DNA from: Bacteroidota bacterium
Lineage (GTDB): Bacteria > Bacteroidota > Bacteroidia > Bacteroidales > SZUA-534
DNA length: 5,092 bases
Assembly: GCA_020047835.1 (NCBI GenBank)
Contig: JAIFNJ010000099.1
Span: 1 to 5,092 of the forward strand
Reading direction: 5' to 3'
Made by a program: the position numbers and the translations under genes. Below the pieces are notes generated by a model. The model was not told where the DNA came from. It saw only the letters and a list, made by a program, of their open reading frames with translations, and ran no database searches. This document shows positions 1 through 5,092 of this stretch, piece after piece; position 1 is the first letter of the stretch; each line of letters starts with the position of its first letter.

Positions 1-374
1 AAATTACTTACAATCGGTGTACTTATGTAATTGAAGAAAATATTCGCTTAGAAAAAGCCTGCAATGCTTTACAAAATGGGGACTTTGTGGAATTTGGAAA
101 TTTGATGTACGGTTCTCATTATGGTCTAAAAGATAAGTATGAAGTGAGTTGTACGGAATTGGATCAATTGGTAGAATTAGCAAAATCGATGGAAGGAGTG
201 TTGGGCGCCCGCATGATGGGTGGCGGTTTTGGTGGCTGTACCATAAACCTGGTGATAAAGGAAGCAGTGGCGGCTTTTGAAAAATCGATTGCTGAAAATT
301 ATAAAACTCCTGATGGAAAACAACCTCAGATAATTAAGGTAGTTATTGAAGATGGAGCAAGGGTTGGCATTTAG
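1..374 (+). CDS. galK: Galactokinase, C-terminal part (5' end outside window)
   Basis: This is the last 123 codons (reading from base 3) of galactokinase, a cytoplasmic GHMP-family kinase that phosphorylates alpha-D-galactose at C1 with ATP, the first committed Leloir step. The visible part starts near the YVIEEN..R helix. It continues through a segment typical of GalK (FGNLMYGSH, then DKYEVSCTELDQLVELA) to GHMP motif III, GARMMGGGFGGC, at bases 204-239, and ends normally at TAG 372-374. Most galactokinases I know read GARMTGGGFGGC, so Met replaces a usual Thr here. I believe this is a lineage variant, not damage. About 260 N-terminal residues, including the GalK signature and the ATP-binding loop, are missing only because the window begins inside the gene. 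The stop codon lies inside the first unit of a downstream repeat. galT follows 97 bp later in the same direction, consistent with one operon. Identity is firm from family motifs plus context. Confidence 0.96.
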   Translation, partial: ITYNRCTYVIEENIRLEKACNALQNGDFVEFGNLMYGSHYGLKDKYEVSCTELDQLVELAKSMEGVLGARMMGGGFGGCTINLVIKEAVAAFEKSIAENYKTPDGKQPQIIKVVIEDGARVGI

Positions 375-412
375 CAATGAGTAATTAGCAATGAGTAATT
401 AGCAATTAACAA
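371..412. repeat. Heptamer tandem repeat, six units (left arm of composite repeat)
   Basis: Two identical 14-bp units, TTAGCAATGAGTAA (371-384 and 385-398), are followed by a diverged third, TTAGCAATTAACAA (399-412). Each 14-mer splits into two related 7-mers, so the array is six heptamers: TTAGCAA and TGAGTAA alternate, ending with TTAACAA. The first unit overlaps the final codon and stop of galK. Because 14 is not a multiple of three, stop codons fall in all three forward frames (TAG 372, TAA 382, TAG 386). No protein reads through it. Similar short heptamer runs are, as I recall, scattered between genes in Bacteroidota genomes. Their function is unknown to me. Confidence 0.85.
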
Positions 413-423
413 ACAGAAACCAG

Positions 424-441
424 TCCCGATAGCTATCGGGA
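424..441. repeat. Perfect 18-bp palindrome
   Basis: TCCCGATAGCTATCGGGA is exactly its own reverse complement. In RNA it could fold as a 7-bp stem with a 4-base AGCT loop. It sits midway between galK and galT, flanked on both sides by period-7 repeats. No run of T follows on either strand, so it does not look like an intrinsic terminator. Options are a dispersed REP-like repeat, an mRNA processing or stability hairpin between cistrons, or a protein-binding site. I recall closely similar palindromes recurring in Bacteroidota intergenic DNA, which favours a dispersed repeat over a gal-specific operator. Confidence 0.8.
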
Positions 442-445
442 AGCA

Positions 446-465
446 ACCAGTTACCAGTAACCAAT
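446..465. repeat. Second heptamer repeat (right arm of composite repeat)
   Basis: Period-7 units ACCAGTT (446-452), ACCAGTA (453-459) and a partial ACCAAT (460-465) follow the palindrome. A related ACCAGT also lies just before it (419-424). The spacing matches the left-hand heptamers but the base sequence differs. An inner inverted repeat, GTTAC-CA-GTAAC, spans 450-461. The run ends six bases before the galT start codon, so it forms most of the galT translation leader. Confidence 0.65.
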
Positions 466-471
466 CAAAAT

Positions 472-1509
472 ATGATAAATTTTTCAGAACATCCACACCG
501 CAGGTACAATCCATTGAATGGAGAATGGGTGCTGGTTTCGCCGCATCGGGCTAAAAGGCCTTGGCAAGGGCAAACCGAAAAGAGCCAGCAGGAGGAACGC
601 CCAACGTATGACCCAACCTGTTATTTATGTCCCGGAAATCAAAGGGCGCAAGGTCCTGTAAACGATAACTACGCTTCAACTTTTGTATTCACCAACGATT
701 TTAGTGCCCTTTTACCCGATACACCCAAAGGGGAAATAAATGAAGGGCTATTTGTGGCTCAAACGGAACAAGGAATAAGCCGGGTTATCTGTTTTTCGCC
801 CAATCATAACCTTACCATTCCTGAAATGGAAGTGGAAGATATTCTAAAAGTGATTGAACTTTGGTGTCAGGAATATAAAACTCTCGGAAGTTATCCATTC
901 ATTAACCACGTTCAACTATTTGAAAATAAAGGAAGTGTAATGGGTTGCAGCAATCCTCATCCTCACGGTCAAATCTGGGCTCAATCGTCCATTCCGGTTG
1001 AAGTAGCAAAAGAAATAGAACAACAATTGAATTATTTCAAAACTCATAAACGAACCTTACTTTCCGATTATTTGGAACAGGAAATCAAAAAACAGGAACG
1101 AATTGTCGAAGAAAATAATACATTTGTAAGCCTTGTACCTTTTTGGGCTGTCTGGCCATTCGAAACCATGATTTTACCCAAAAGGCAAGTAGCAAGTTTA
1201 GCTGATTTAAACAGTATTGAAAAAATGGATTTTGCTGATATGTACCAGAAACTGACCATTAAATACGATAACCTATTTGAAACTTCCTTTCCCTATTCAG
1301 CAGGGATACACCAAGCCCCAACTGATGGACTGGAGCATCCGGAATGGCACATGCACATGCATTTTTATCCGCCACTGCTCCGTTCGGCATCGGTAAAAAA
1401 GTTTATGGTGGGCTATGAAATGATGGCCAATGCCCAACGGGACATTACAGCAGAACAAAGTGCAAAGCGTTTAAGAGAATTACCTACCAAACATTATAAA
1501 CACCAATGA
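472..1509 (+). CDS. galT: Galactose-1-phosphate uridylyltransferase
   Basis: This is a full-length (345 aa) class I GalT, close to the 348 aa of the E. coli enzyme. It transfers UMP from UDP-glucose to galactose-1-phosphate through a covalent uridylyl-histidine, giving UDP-galactose and glucose-1-phosphate in the cytoplasm. The two HIT-like halves are intact. Visible residues are the zinc ligands Cys50 and Cys53 (CYLC), His112 in SPNHN, and His163 in NPHPHGQ; the nucleophile is His165 in the same motif. The second metal site matches Glu181, His280 (GIHQAP), His295 and His297 (HMHMHFYPP). The conserved tail PLLRSASVKKFMVGYEM is present. The ATG at 472 is the only sensible start, since no ATG lies between it and an in-frame TAG at 430-432. 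It has no Shine-Dalgarno sequence, only an A-rich leader, as usual in Bacteroidota. The stop overlaps the galE start (ATGA), implying translational coupling. Confidence 0.98.
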   Translation: MINFSEHPHRRYNPLNGEWVLVSPHRAKRPWQGQTEKSQQEERPTYDPTCYLCPGNQRAQGPVNDNYASTFVFTNDFSALLPDTPKGEINEGLFVAQTEQGISRVICFSPNHNLTIPEMEVEDILKVIELWCQEYKTLGSYPFINHVQLFENKGSVMGCSNPHPHGQIWAQSSIPVEVAKEIEQQLNYFKTHKRTLLSDYLEQEIKKQERIVEENNTFVSLVPFWAVWPFETMILPKRQVASLADLNSIEKMDFADMYQKLTIKYDNLFETSFPYSAGIHQAPTDGLEHPEWHMHMHFYPPLLRSASVKKFMVGYEMMANAQRDITAEQSAKRLRELPTKHYKHQ

Positions 1510-2537
1510 ATAGTAAAGGAAAAATATTAGTTACCGGAGGTACCGGTTTTATTGGTTCACACACCACCGTTGAGTTGATTCAGCAAGGGTATGAAGTGGT
1601 AATAATTGATAATCTGTCGAATTCAGAGGAATTTGTAATCGACCGCATTGAACAGATTACCGGAATCCGGCCAAAATTTTATGAATTTGATTTACTCGAT
1701 TTCAATAAATTAGATTCCTTTTTTAAAGAAAACAGCAATTTGGTTGGTGTTATTCATTTTGCGGCGGCAAAAGCCGTTGGCGAATCGGTTCAAATTCCGT
1801 TGCATTATTACCGCAACAACTTGGTAACCATGGTTAACCTGCTGGAGCTCATGATAAAATATAAAGTAACTAATTTTGTATTTTCCTCTTCATGCACTGT
1901 TTATGGGCAGCCTGATGAATTACCGGTAACTGAAAATGCACCAGTAAAACCGGCTGAATCGCCCTATGGTTATACCAAACAGGTAAATGAGAATATTTTA
2001 AAAGACACCATTCATTCAGGAGCCGACATCAAAGGGATTGCTTTACGATATTTTAACCCAATTGGTGCCCATCATTCTGGCTTGATTGGTGAATTGCCCC
2101 GCGGTGTTCCCAGCAATTTAATGCCTTTCATAACCCAAACTGCTAATGGCCTGCGGGAACAATTGAGCGTTTTTGGTGACGATTACACTACCCCTGATGG
2201 TAGCTGCATCCGCGACTATATTCATGTGGTTGATTTAGCCAAAGCCCATATCGTAGCTATAGAGCGGCTTATATACGCTAAAAATAAAAACAACTATGAA
2301 ATGTTCAACATTGGAACCGGCAACGGGTTTTCAGTTTTCGAAGTCATTAAATCGTTTGAAAAGAGTACCGGTAAAAAATTGAATTATAAAGTAGTAGCCC
2401 GCAGAGCAGGCGACATTGAGCAAATATGGGCCGATACAACGATAGCAAATCAGGAATTGGGTTGGAAAGCTGAAAAAACATTGGACGAAATGACCCTATC
2501 GGCGTGGCAGTGGGAACAGAAATACCGAGCAAAATAA
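1506..2537 (+). CDS. galE: UDP-glucose 4-epimerase
   Basis: This is a complete 343-residue GalE of the extended short-chain dehydrogenase family. It interconverts UDP-galactose and UDP-glucose using tightly bound NAD, closing the Leloir cycle and supplying UDP-galactose for surface polysaccharides. Visible landmarks are the N-terminal Rossmann motif GGTGFIGSH (residues 11-19), the adenine-pocket region around IDNLSNS (34-40), HFAAAKAVGES (84-94), the catalytic Ser129 in FSSSCTVYG, and Tyr154 with Lys158 in YGYTK. Further on are RYFNPIGAH (181-189) and CIRDYIHVVDLA (234-245). The residue aligned with the E. coli Tyr299/human Cys307 gate is Ile307 (QIWAD), so acceptance of N-acetylated sugars cannot be decided from sequence. 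The start overlaps the galT stop by four bases with no separate Shine-Dalgarno sequence, so translation is probably coupled. Confidence 0.98.
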   Translation: MNSKGKILVTGGTGFIGSHTTVELIQQGYEVVIIDNLSNSEEFVIDRIEQITGIRPKFYEFDLLDFNKLDSFFKENSNLVGVIHFAAAKAVGESVQIPLHYYRNNLVTMVNLLELMIKYKVTNFVFSSSCTVYGQPDELPVTENAPVKPAESPYGYTKQVNENILKDTIHSGADIKGIALRYFNPIGAHHSGLIGELPRGVPSNLMPFITQTANGLREQLSVFGDDYTTPDGSCIRDYIHVVDLAKAHIVAIERLIYAKNKNNYEMFNIGTGNGFSVFEVIKSFEKSTGKKLNYKVVARRAGDIEQIWADTTIANQELGWKAEKTLDEMTLSAWQWEQKYRAK

Positions 2538-2598
2538 GATTTTATAAATATAATTAAGTTTTAATAGTTTTATATAAACCAAAATCAACTGATAATTT
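2538..2598 (+). promoter_or_regulatory. AT-rich gap, possible internal promoter (weak)
   Basis: Only 8 of these 61 bases are G or C, far fewer than in the flanking genes. TAGTTTTA at 2565-2572 matches the Bacteroidota -7 consensus TAnnTTTG at all but the last position. The T-rich stretch at 2540-2544 lies about 20 bases upstream, where a loose -33 element would be expected. In such AT-rich DNA a chance match is likely. It may simply be an unstructured leader giving efficient SD-independent initiation of the permease. No Shine-Dalgarno sequence precedes the ATG at 2599. Confidence 0.2.
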
Positions 2599-4329
2599 AT
2601 GGAACAAACTTTCGATTTACAATGGATAGATTATGCCATAATGATGATCTATTTTGTTTTTGTACTGGGCATAGGCTGGGTACTCAAACGCTACATGAAA
2701 GATGCCAATGCTTTTTTGGAAGCCGGTAGGTCAATGCCAGCTTGGGTTGCTGGATTGGCATTTATTTCAACCAATTTAGGTGCCCTTGAAGTAATGGGTA
2801 TGACTGGCTCTGGCGCCAAGTACGGTATGATGACCACCCATTTTTACTGGATTGGAGCAATTCCTGCCATGATTTTCCTGGCTATTTTCATGATGCCATT
2901 TTATTATGGTTCCAAAGCCCGTTCAGTGCCGGAATACCTAAAATTGCGTTTTGATGAGAAAACAAGGGGGTTGAATGCCATTTTATTTGCCATTATGACC
3001 ATACTTGCATCAGGGATTTCGATGTATGCGTTGGCTATATTAATGGAAAAAGTATTGGGTTGGGATTTTAACCTCAGTTTGATTCTTTCAGCAGCTATTG
3101 TACTTGGATACACTTATTTAGGTGGATTATCATCGGCCATTTATAACGAAGTATTGCAGTTTTTCATCATTGTAATTGGTTTGTTCCCCATTGTTTACTT
3201 AAGCTTGCATGAAGTGGGCGGTTGGGGAGGCTTAAAAGAAAGTTTGGAACCTATAGTCTCAAACAAAGGATTTGCACCCGATGCCTTTACTACCACTTGG
3301 AAATACTCTGGTTCTGCTACATCAAATCCAATGGGAGTGGAGTGGTACAGTATTGCTGCCGGTTTGGGATTTGTTTTGTCGTTTGGATATTGGTGTACCA
3401 ACTTTTTAATTGTACAACGTGCCATGGCAGCAGAATCGCCTGTTGCAGCCCGTAAAACACCGTTGATTGGAGCCTTGCCAAAAATGTTCATTCCTTTCCT
3501 TATTATCGTTCCCGGTATTGTGGCTTTGGTTTTGATGAACAATCCAACTTCAGGTTTTTCCATTACGGATCCTGTCACCGGACAACCCAATTACGATTTA
3601 ACCATCATCATGCTGCTTAAACATTATCTACCAGCAGGTGTGCTTGGATTAGGACTTACTGCTTTGTTGGCATCATTCATGTCAGGGATGGCAGGAAACG
3701 TATCCGCATTTAATACAGTTTGGACCTACGATATTTACCAAAGTTACATCAGGCCAGCTACTAACGACAAAGAAGCTGACTCAAAACATTATTTAAAAGT
3801 TGGCAAATTGGCTACTATTTTTGGTGTTTTAGTGAGTATTGCAGCAGCTTATTTGGCTGGATTGTTTGGAAACATTATGGACTTTTTGCAAACCATTTTC
3901 TCTATGATTAATGCGCCATTGTTTGCAGTTATAGCATTGGGAATGTTTTGGAAGCGAACTACCGGTCATGCTGCTTTTATTGGTTTATTAGCAGGGTTTA
4001 CCATTGCCTTGTTGCATCATGGATTAACAGCACCAATGGGCGCTACCACCTTGGTTAAAGGAGGTTGGATTGGTATTGTTCATGTTTATCCGGTTGAAAT
4101 GGCTCAAAACTTTTGGACCGCTATTTTTGCTTTTGTTACCAGTGCTTCGTTGACTATTGGCCTATCATTGGCTACTAAGAAAATTAAATCCGATGAAGAA
4201 TTAGTCGGATTGGTTTACTCATTAACCCCACGCAGTGGCATGAACGATGGAAAATGGATCAGCCGTCCATCAACATTAGCTTGGCTAGTGGGAATAATTG
4301 CTATTATATTAACAATTTTATTTTGGTAG
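2599..4329 (+). CDS. Sodium:solute symporter (SSS) family sugar permease, probable galactose importer
   Basis: This 576-residue polytopic inner-membrane protein of the SSS family (TC 2.A.21) has about 14 hydrophobic segments. Approximate positions are 11-29, 48-68, 82-102, 125-149, 157-178, 183-203, 248-272, 292-313, 345-378, 402-422, 435-451, 456-474, 503-527 and 558-575. Family landmarks are FLEAGRSMPAW (39-49), MTGSG (68-72), RSVPEYLKLRF (108-118), YLGGLSSAIYNEVLQ (173-187), YWCTNFLIVQR (264-274), LPKMFIPFLIIVPG (293-306) and MFWKRTT (449-455). Position inside a Leloir operon suggests galactose or a related sugar as substrate. Against the Vibrio vSGLT (alignment from memory), Asn59, Tyr264, Trp265, Lys295 and Gln431 are kept. 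Its sugar-binding Gln69, Glu88 and Asn260 correspond to Glu64, Tyr83 and Ser261, and sodium-site Ser365 to Gly363. Family assignment is firm; substrate and coupling ion are inferred. ATG 2599 places the first membrane helix at the usual distance. The stop TAG is shared with the next gene's Shine-Dalgarno sequence. Confidence 0.93.
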   Translation: MEQTFDLQWIDYAIMMIYFVFVLGIGWVLKRYMKDANAFLEAGRSMPAWVAGLAFISTNLGALEVMGMTGSGAKYGMMTTHFYWIGAIPAMIFLAIFMMPFYYGSKARSVPEYLKLRFDEKTRGLNAILFAIMTILASGISMYALAILMEKVLGWDFNLSLILSAAIVLGYTYLGGLSSAIYNEVLQFFIIVIGLFPIVYLSLHEVGGWGGLKESLEPIVSNKGFAPDAFTTTWKYSGSATSNPMGVEWYSIAAGLGFVLSFGYWCTNFLIVQRAMAAESPVAARKTPLIGALPKMFIPFLIIVPGIVALVLMNNPTSGFSITDPVTGQPNYDLTIIMLLKHYLPAGVLGLGLTALLASFMSGMAGNVSAFNTVWTYDIYQSYIRPATNDKEADSKHYLKVGKLATIFGVLVSIAAAYLAGLFGNIMDFLQTIFSMINAPLFAVIALGMFWKRTTGHAAFIGLLAGFTIALLHHGLTAPMGATTLVKGGWIGIVHVYPVEMAQNFWTAIFAFVTSASLTIGLSLATKKIKSDEELVGLVYSLTPRSGMNDGKWISRPSTLAWLVGIIAIILTILFW

Positions 4330-4333
4330 GAGG
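4328..4333 (+). promoter_or_regulatory. Strong Shine-Dalgarno sequence for the small membrane protein
   Basis: AGGAGG, eight bases before the ATG at 4342, is a full-strength Shine-Dalgarno sequence with ideal spacing. It overlaps the permease stop codon (TAG 4327-4329), so ribosomes finishing the permease arrive directly on it. It stands out because no other start in this window (472, 1506, 2599, 4651) has one, and Bacteroidota generally initiate without it. It fixes the start of the small gene at 4342. Confidence 0.75.
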
Positions 4334-4341
4334 AAACAGTT

Positions 4342-4545
4342 ATGTTAGATATTAGAATTCCTATTGGATTGCTTTTTGCCGTATTGGGTGTATTGGTGTT
4401 GGCCTTTGGAATAGCCACAAATTCCGATCCCGATATGTACGTAAAATCGATGCAGATCAATATTAACCTGTGGTCGGGTTTATTTATGACCATCTTTGGT
4501 GCATTTATGCTTATTTGGGTTAAAATGACCAAAAAAGCTGAATAA
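4342..4545 (+). CDS. Small two-helix membrane protein, putative partner of the SSS permease
   Basis: This 67-residue protein has no function I can name. It shows two hydrophobic helices, about residues 5-26 (IRIPIGLLFAVLG then VLVLAFGIA) and 41-61 (INLWSGLFMTIFGAFMLIWV). They are joined by a short polar loop containing SDPDMY, and the tail KMTKKAE is basic. The positive tail suggests both ends face the cytoplasm. It lies 12 bp after the permease with a strong Shine-Dalgarno sequence and ahead of a terminator, so it is very likely co-expressed with the transporter. I recall similar small proteins (MLDIRIPIG start, NLWxGL in helix 2) beside SSS permeases in other bacteria, but could not check. 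Known SSS systems with small two-helix partners (the DUF4212 small subunit; YhdT next to PanF) give a model for an accessory subunit, though I see no clear homology to them. That it is a real gene is well supported; its role is inference. Confidence 0.85.
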   Translation: MLDIRIPIGLLFAVLGVLVLAFGIATNSDPDMYVKSMQININLWSGLFMTIFGAFMLIWVKMTKKAE

Positions 4546-4551
4546 TTATTC

Positions 4552-4588
4552 AAGGAATGGACACTCTTAAAAAGTGTCCATTCCTTTT
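4552..4588 (+). terminator. Rho-independent terminator after the permease/small-protein genes
   Basis: A perfect 14-bp stem (4552-4565 paired with 4573-4586) encloses a 7-base loop, CTTAAAA, and ends in TTTT (4585-4588). It starts seven bases after the stop of the small membrane protein gene. The T tract is short, with two of its four T's inside the stem, so termination may be partial, but stem length and position make it the likely end of the upstream transcript. It separates galM from the rest of the cluster. Confidence 0.85.
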
Positions 4589-4650
4589 AATACCAGCAAA
4601 ATAACTTGCTTGAAAAAAGATACTAATGCAGTTGAAATAATAACCCTACT

Positions 4651-5092
4651 ATGGAAAAAGTACCTTCATACCAGTTAACCAATAAAAACGGTGTATCTGT
4701 CGAATTCATTTCGCAAGGTGGAAAAATCACTTCAGTAAAACTTCCAAATGGATCATCTGAAGTGGATATTGTTTTGGGTTACGAAACTCCGGAAGAATTT
4801 TTAACCGGTGATTCCTATTTGGGAGCTATCTGCGGACGGTTTGCCAACCGTATTGGAAATGGTACTTTCACACTGGATGGCAAAAAAATCAAATTAGCTC
4901 AAAACGACCGTACCAATCATTTACATGGAGGTAAAATCGGATTTAATCTTAAAAACTGGGACGTATCACCCATTGAACTAACCGGTTATGAAAGTGCGTT
5001 TAAATTATCGCTTTTGAGTCCCGATGGGGATGAAAACTACCCCGGTAACTTAAAAGTGGAGGTTATTTATGCCTTAAACAATCAAAACGAAT
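4651..5092 (+). CDS. galM: Aldose 1-epimerase (galactose mutarotase), N-terminal part (3' end outside window)
   Basis: The first 147 codons of a GalM-family enzyme are visible; the right edge cuts the gene at under half its usual length of about 340-380 residues. It interconverts beta- and alpha-anomers of galactose so that GalK receives its alpha substrate. Visible signatures are GRFANRI (62-68), the TFTLDGK strand (72-78), TNHLHGGKIGF (88-98) and LSPDGDENYPGNL (122-134). His92, in LHGG, should be one of the active-site histidines; the catalytic acid His and base Glu lie beyond the window. There is no signal peptide or lipobox, so this copy should be cytoplasmic, unlike the exported GalM homologues some Bacteroidota carry. 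The start ATG 4651 has no Shine-Dalgarno sequence; the only nearby upstream ATG (4626) runs into TAA within five codons. A terminator lies 62 bp upstream, so galM may have its own promoter, though I could not find a convincing one. Confidence 0.95.
   Translation, partial: MEKVPSYQLTNKNGVSVEFISQGGKITSVKLPNGSSEVDIVLGYETPEEFLTGDSYLGAICGRFANRIGNGTFTLDGKKIKLAQNDRTNHLHGGKIGFNLKNWDVSPIELTGYESAFKLSLLSPDGDENYPGNLKVEVIYALNNQNE

Noticed and set aside
1..374. Broken or truncated galK
   Set aside because: The frame is open to the window edge and the C-terminal motifs are intact; the missing part is simply outside the window.
424..441. The 18-bp palindrome as a transcription terminator after galK
   Set aside because: There is no T run after the hairpin on either strand, the stem is short (7 bp once the loop is allowed), and it sits inside repeats in mid-operon.
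371..465. CRISPR-like array
   Set aside because: The units are 7 bp, directly contiguous and without spacers of constant length, so this is a simple short tandem repeat.
3222..3455. 77-codon forward frame inside the permease gene
   Set aside because: It is out of frame within a well-conserved coding sequence and is rich in Cys and Tyr, typical of a shadow frame.
3195..3590. 131-codon reverse-strand reading frame inside the permease gene
   Set aside because: It lies wholly opposite a clear SSS coding frame, shows no recognisable motif, and no initiation signal or promoter supports it.
4215..4553. 112-codon reverse-strand reading frame across the small gene and the permease end
   Set aside because: It runs antisense to two convincing genes, starts within the terminator stem region, and its residues read like the complement of membrane-helix codons.
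4589..4650. Promoter for galM
   Set aside because: TTG triplets occur at 4606 and 4610, but nothing resembling TAnnTTTG lies at the right distance, so no promoter can be called.

Overview
The window looks like a chromosomal galactose-utilisation (Leloir pathway) locus from a member of the Bacteroidota. The reasons are the protein sequences, moderate-to-low GC, AT-rich translation leaders mostly without a Shine-Dalgarno sequence, and short intergenic repeats of a kind I associate with this phylum. A marine or anaerobic lineage such as Marinilabiliales/Prolixibacteraceae is possible, but that is only an impression. All genes lie on the + strand.

Layout: the 3' third of galK (galactokinase, cut by the left edge); a 97-bp gap holding a composite repeat (heptamer repeats, a perfect 18-bp palindrome, then more heptamer repeats); galT (galactose-1-phosphate uridylyltransferase); galE (UDP-glucose 4-epimerase) overlapping galT by 4 bp; a very AT-rich 61-bp gap; a 576-residue sodium:solute symporter (SSS) family permease; 12 bp later a 67-residue protein with two predicted membrane helices, preceded by a textbook Shine-Dalgarno sequence; a strong hairpin terminator; then galM (aldose 1-epimerase/mutarotase), cut by the right edge.

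How it fits together: the permease presumably imports galactose or a related sugar. GalM interconverts beta- and alpha-galactose, GalK phosphorylates alpha-galactose, GalT exchanges it with UDP-glucose, and GalE regenerates UDP-glucose from UDP-galactose. The set is a near-complete import-plus-Leloir module. The enzymes are ordinary and their visible catalytic residues are intact.

The least-described part is the pairing of the SSS permease with the small two-helix membrane protein. By my alignment from memory, the permease keeps only some of the sugar-site residues of the Vibrio galactose symporter vSGLT and lacks one sodium-site serine, so its substrate and coupling ion are open questions. 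The small protein could be an accessory subunit, by analogy with small partners of other SSS transporters. The composite repeat between galK and galT is the main non-coding oddity.
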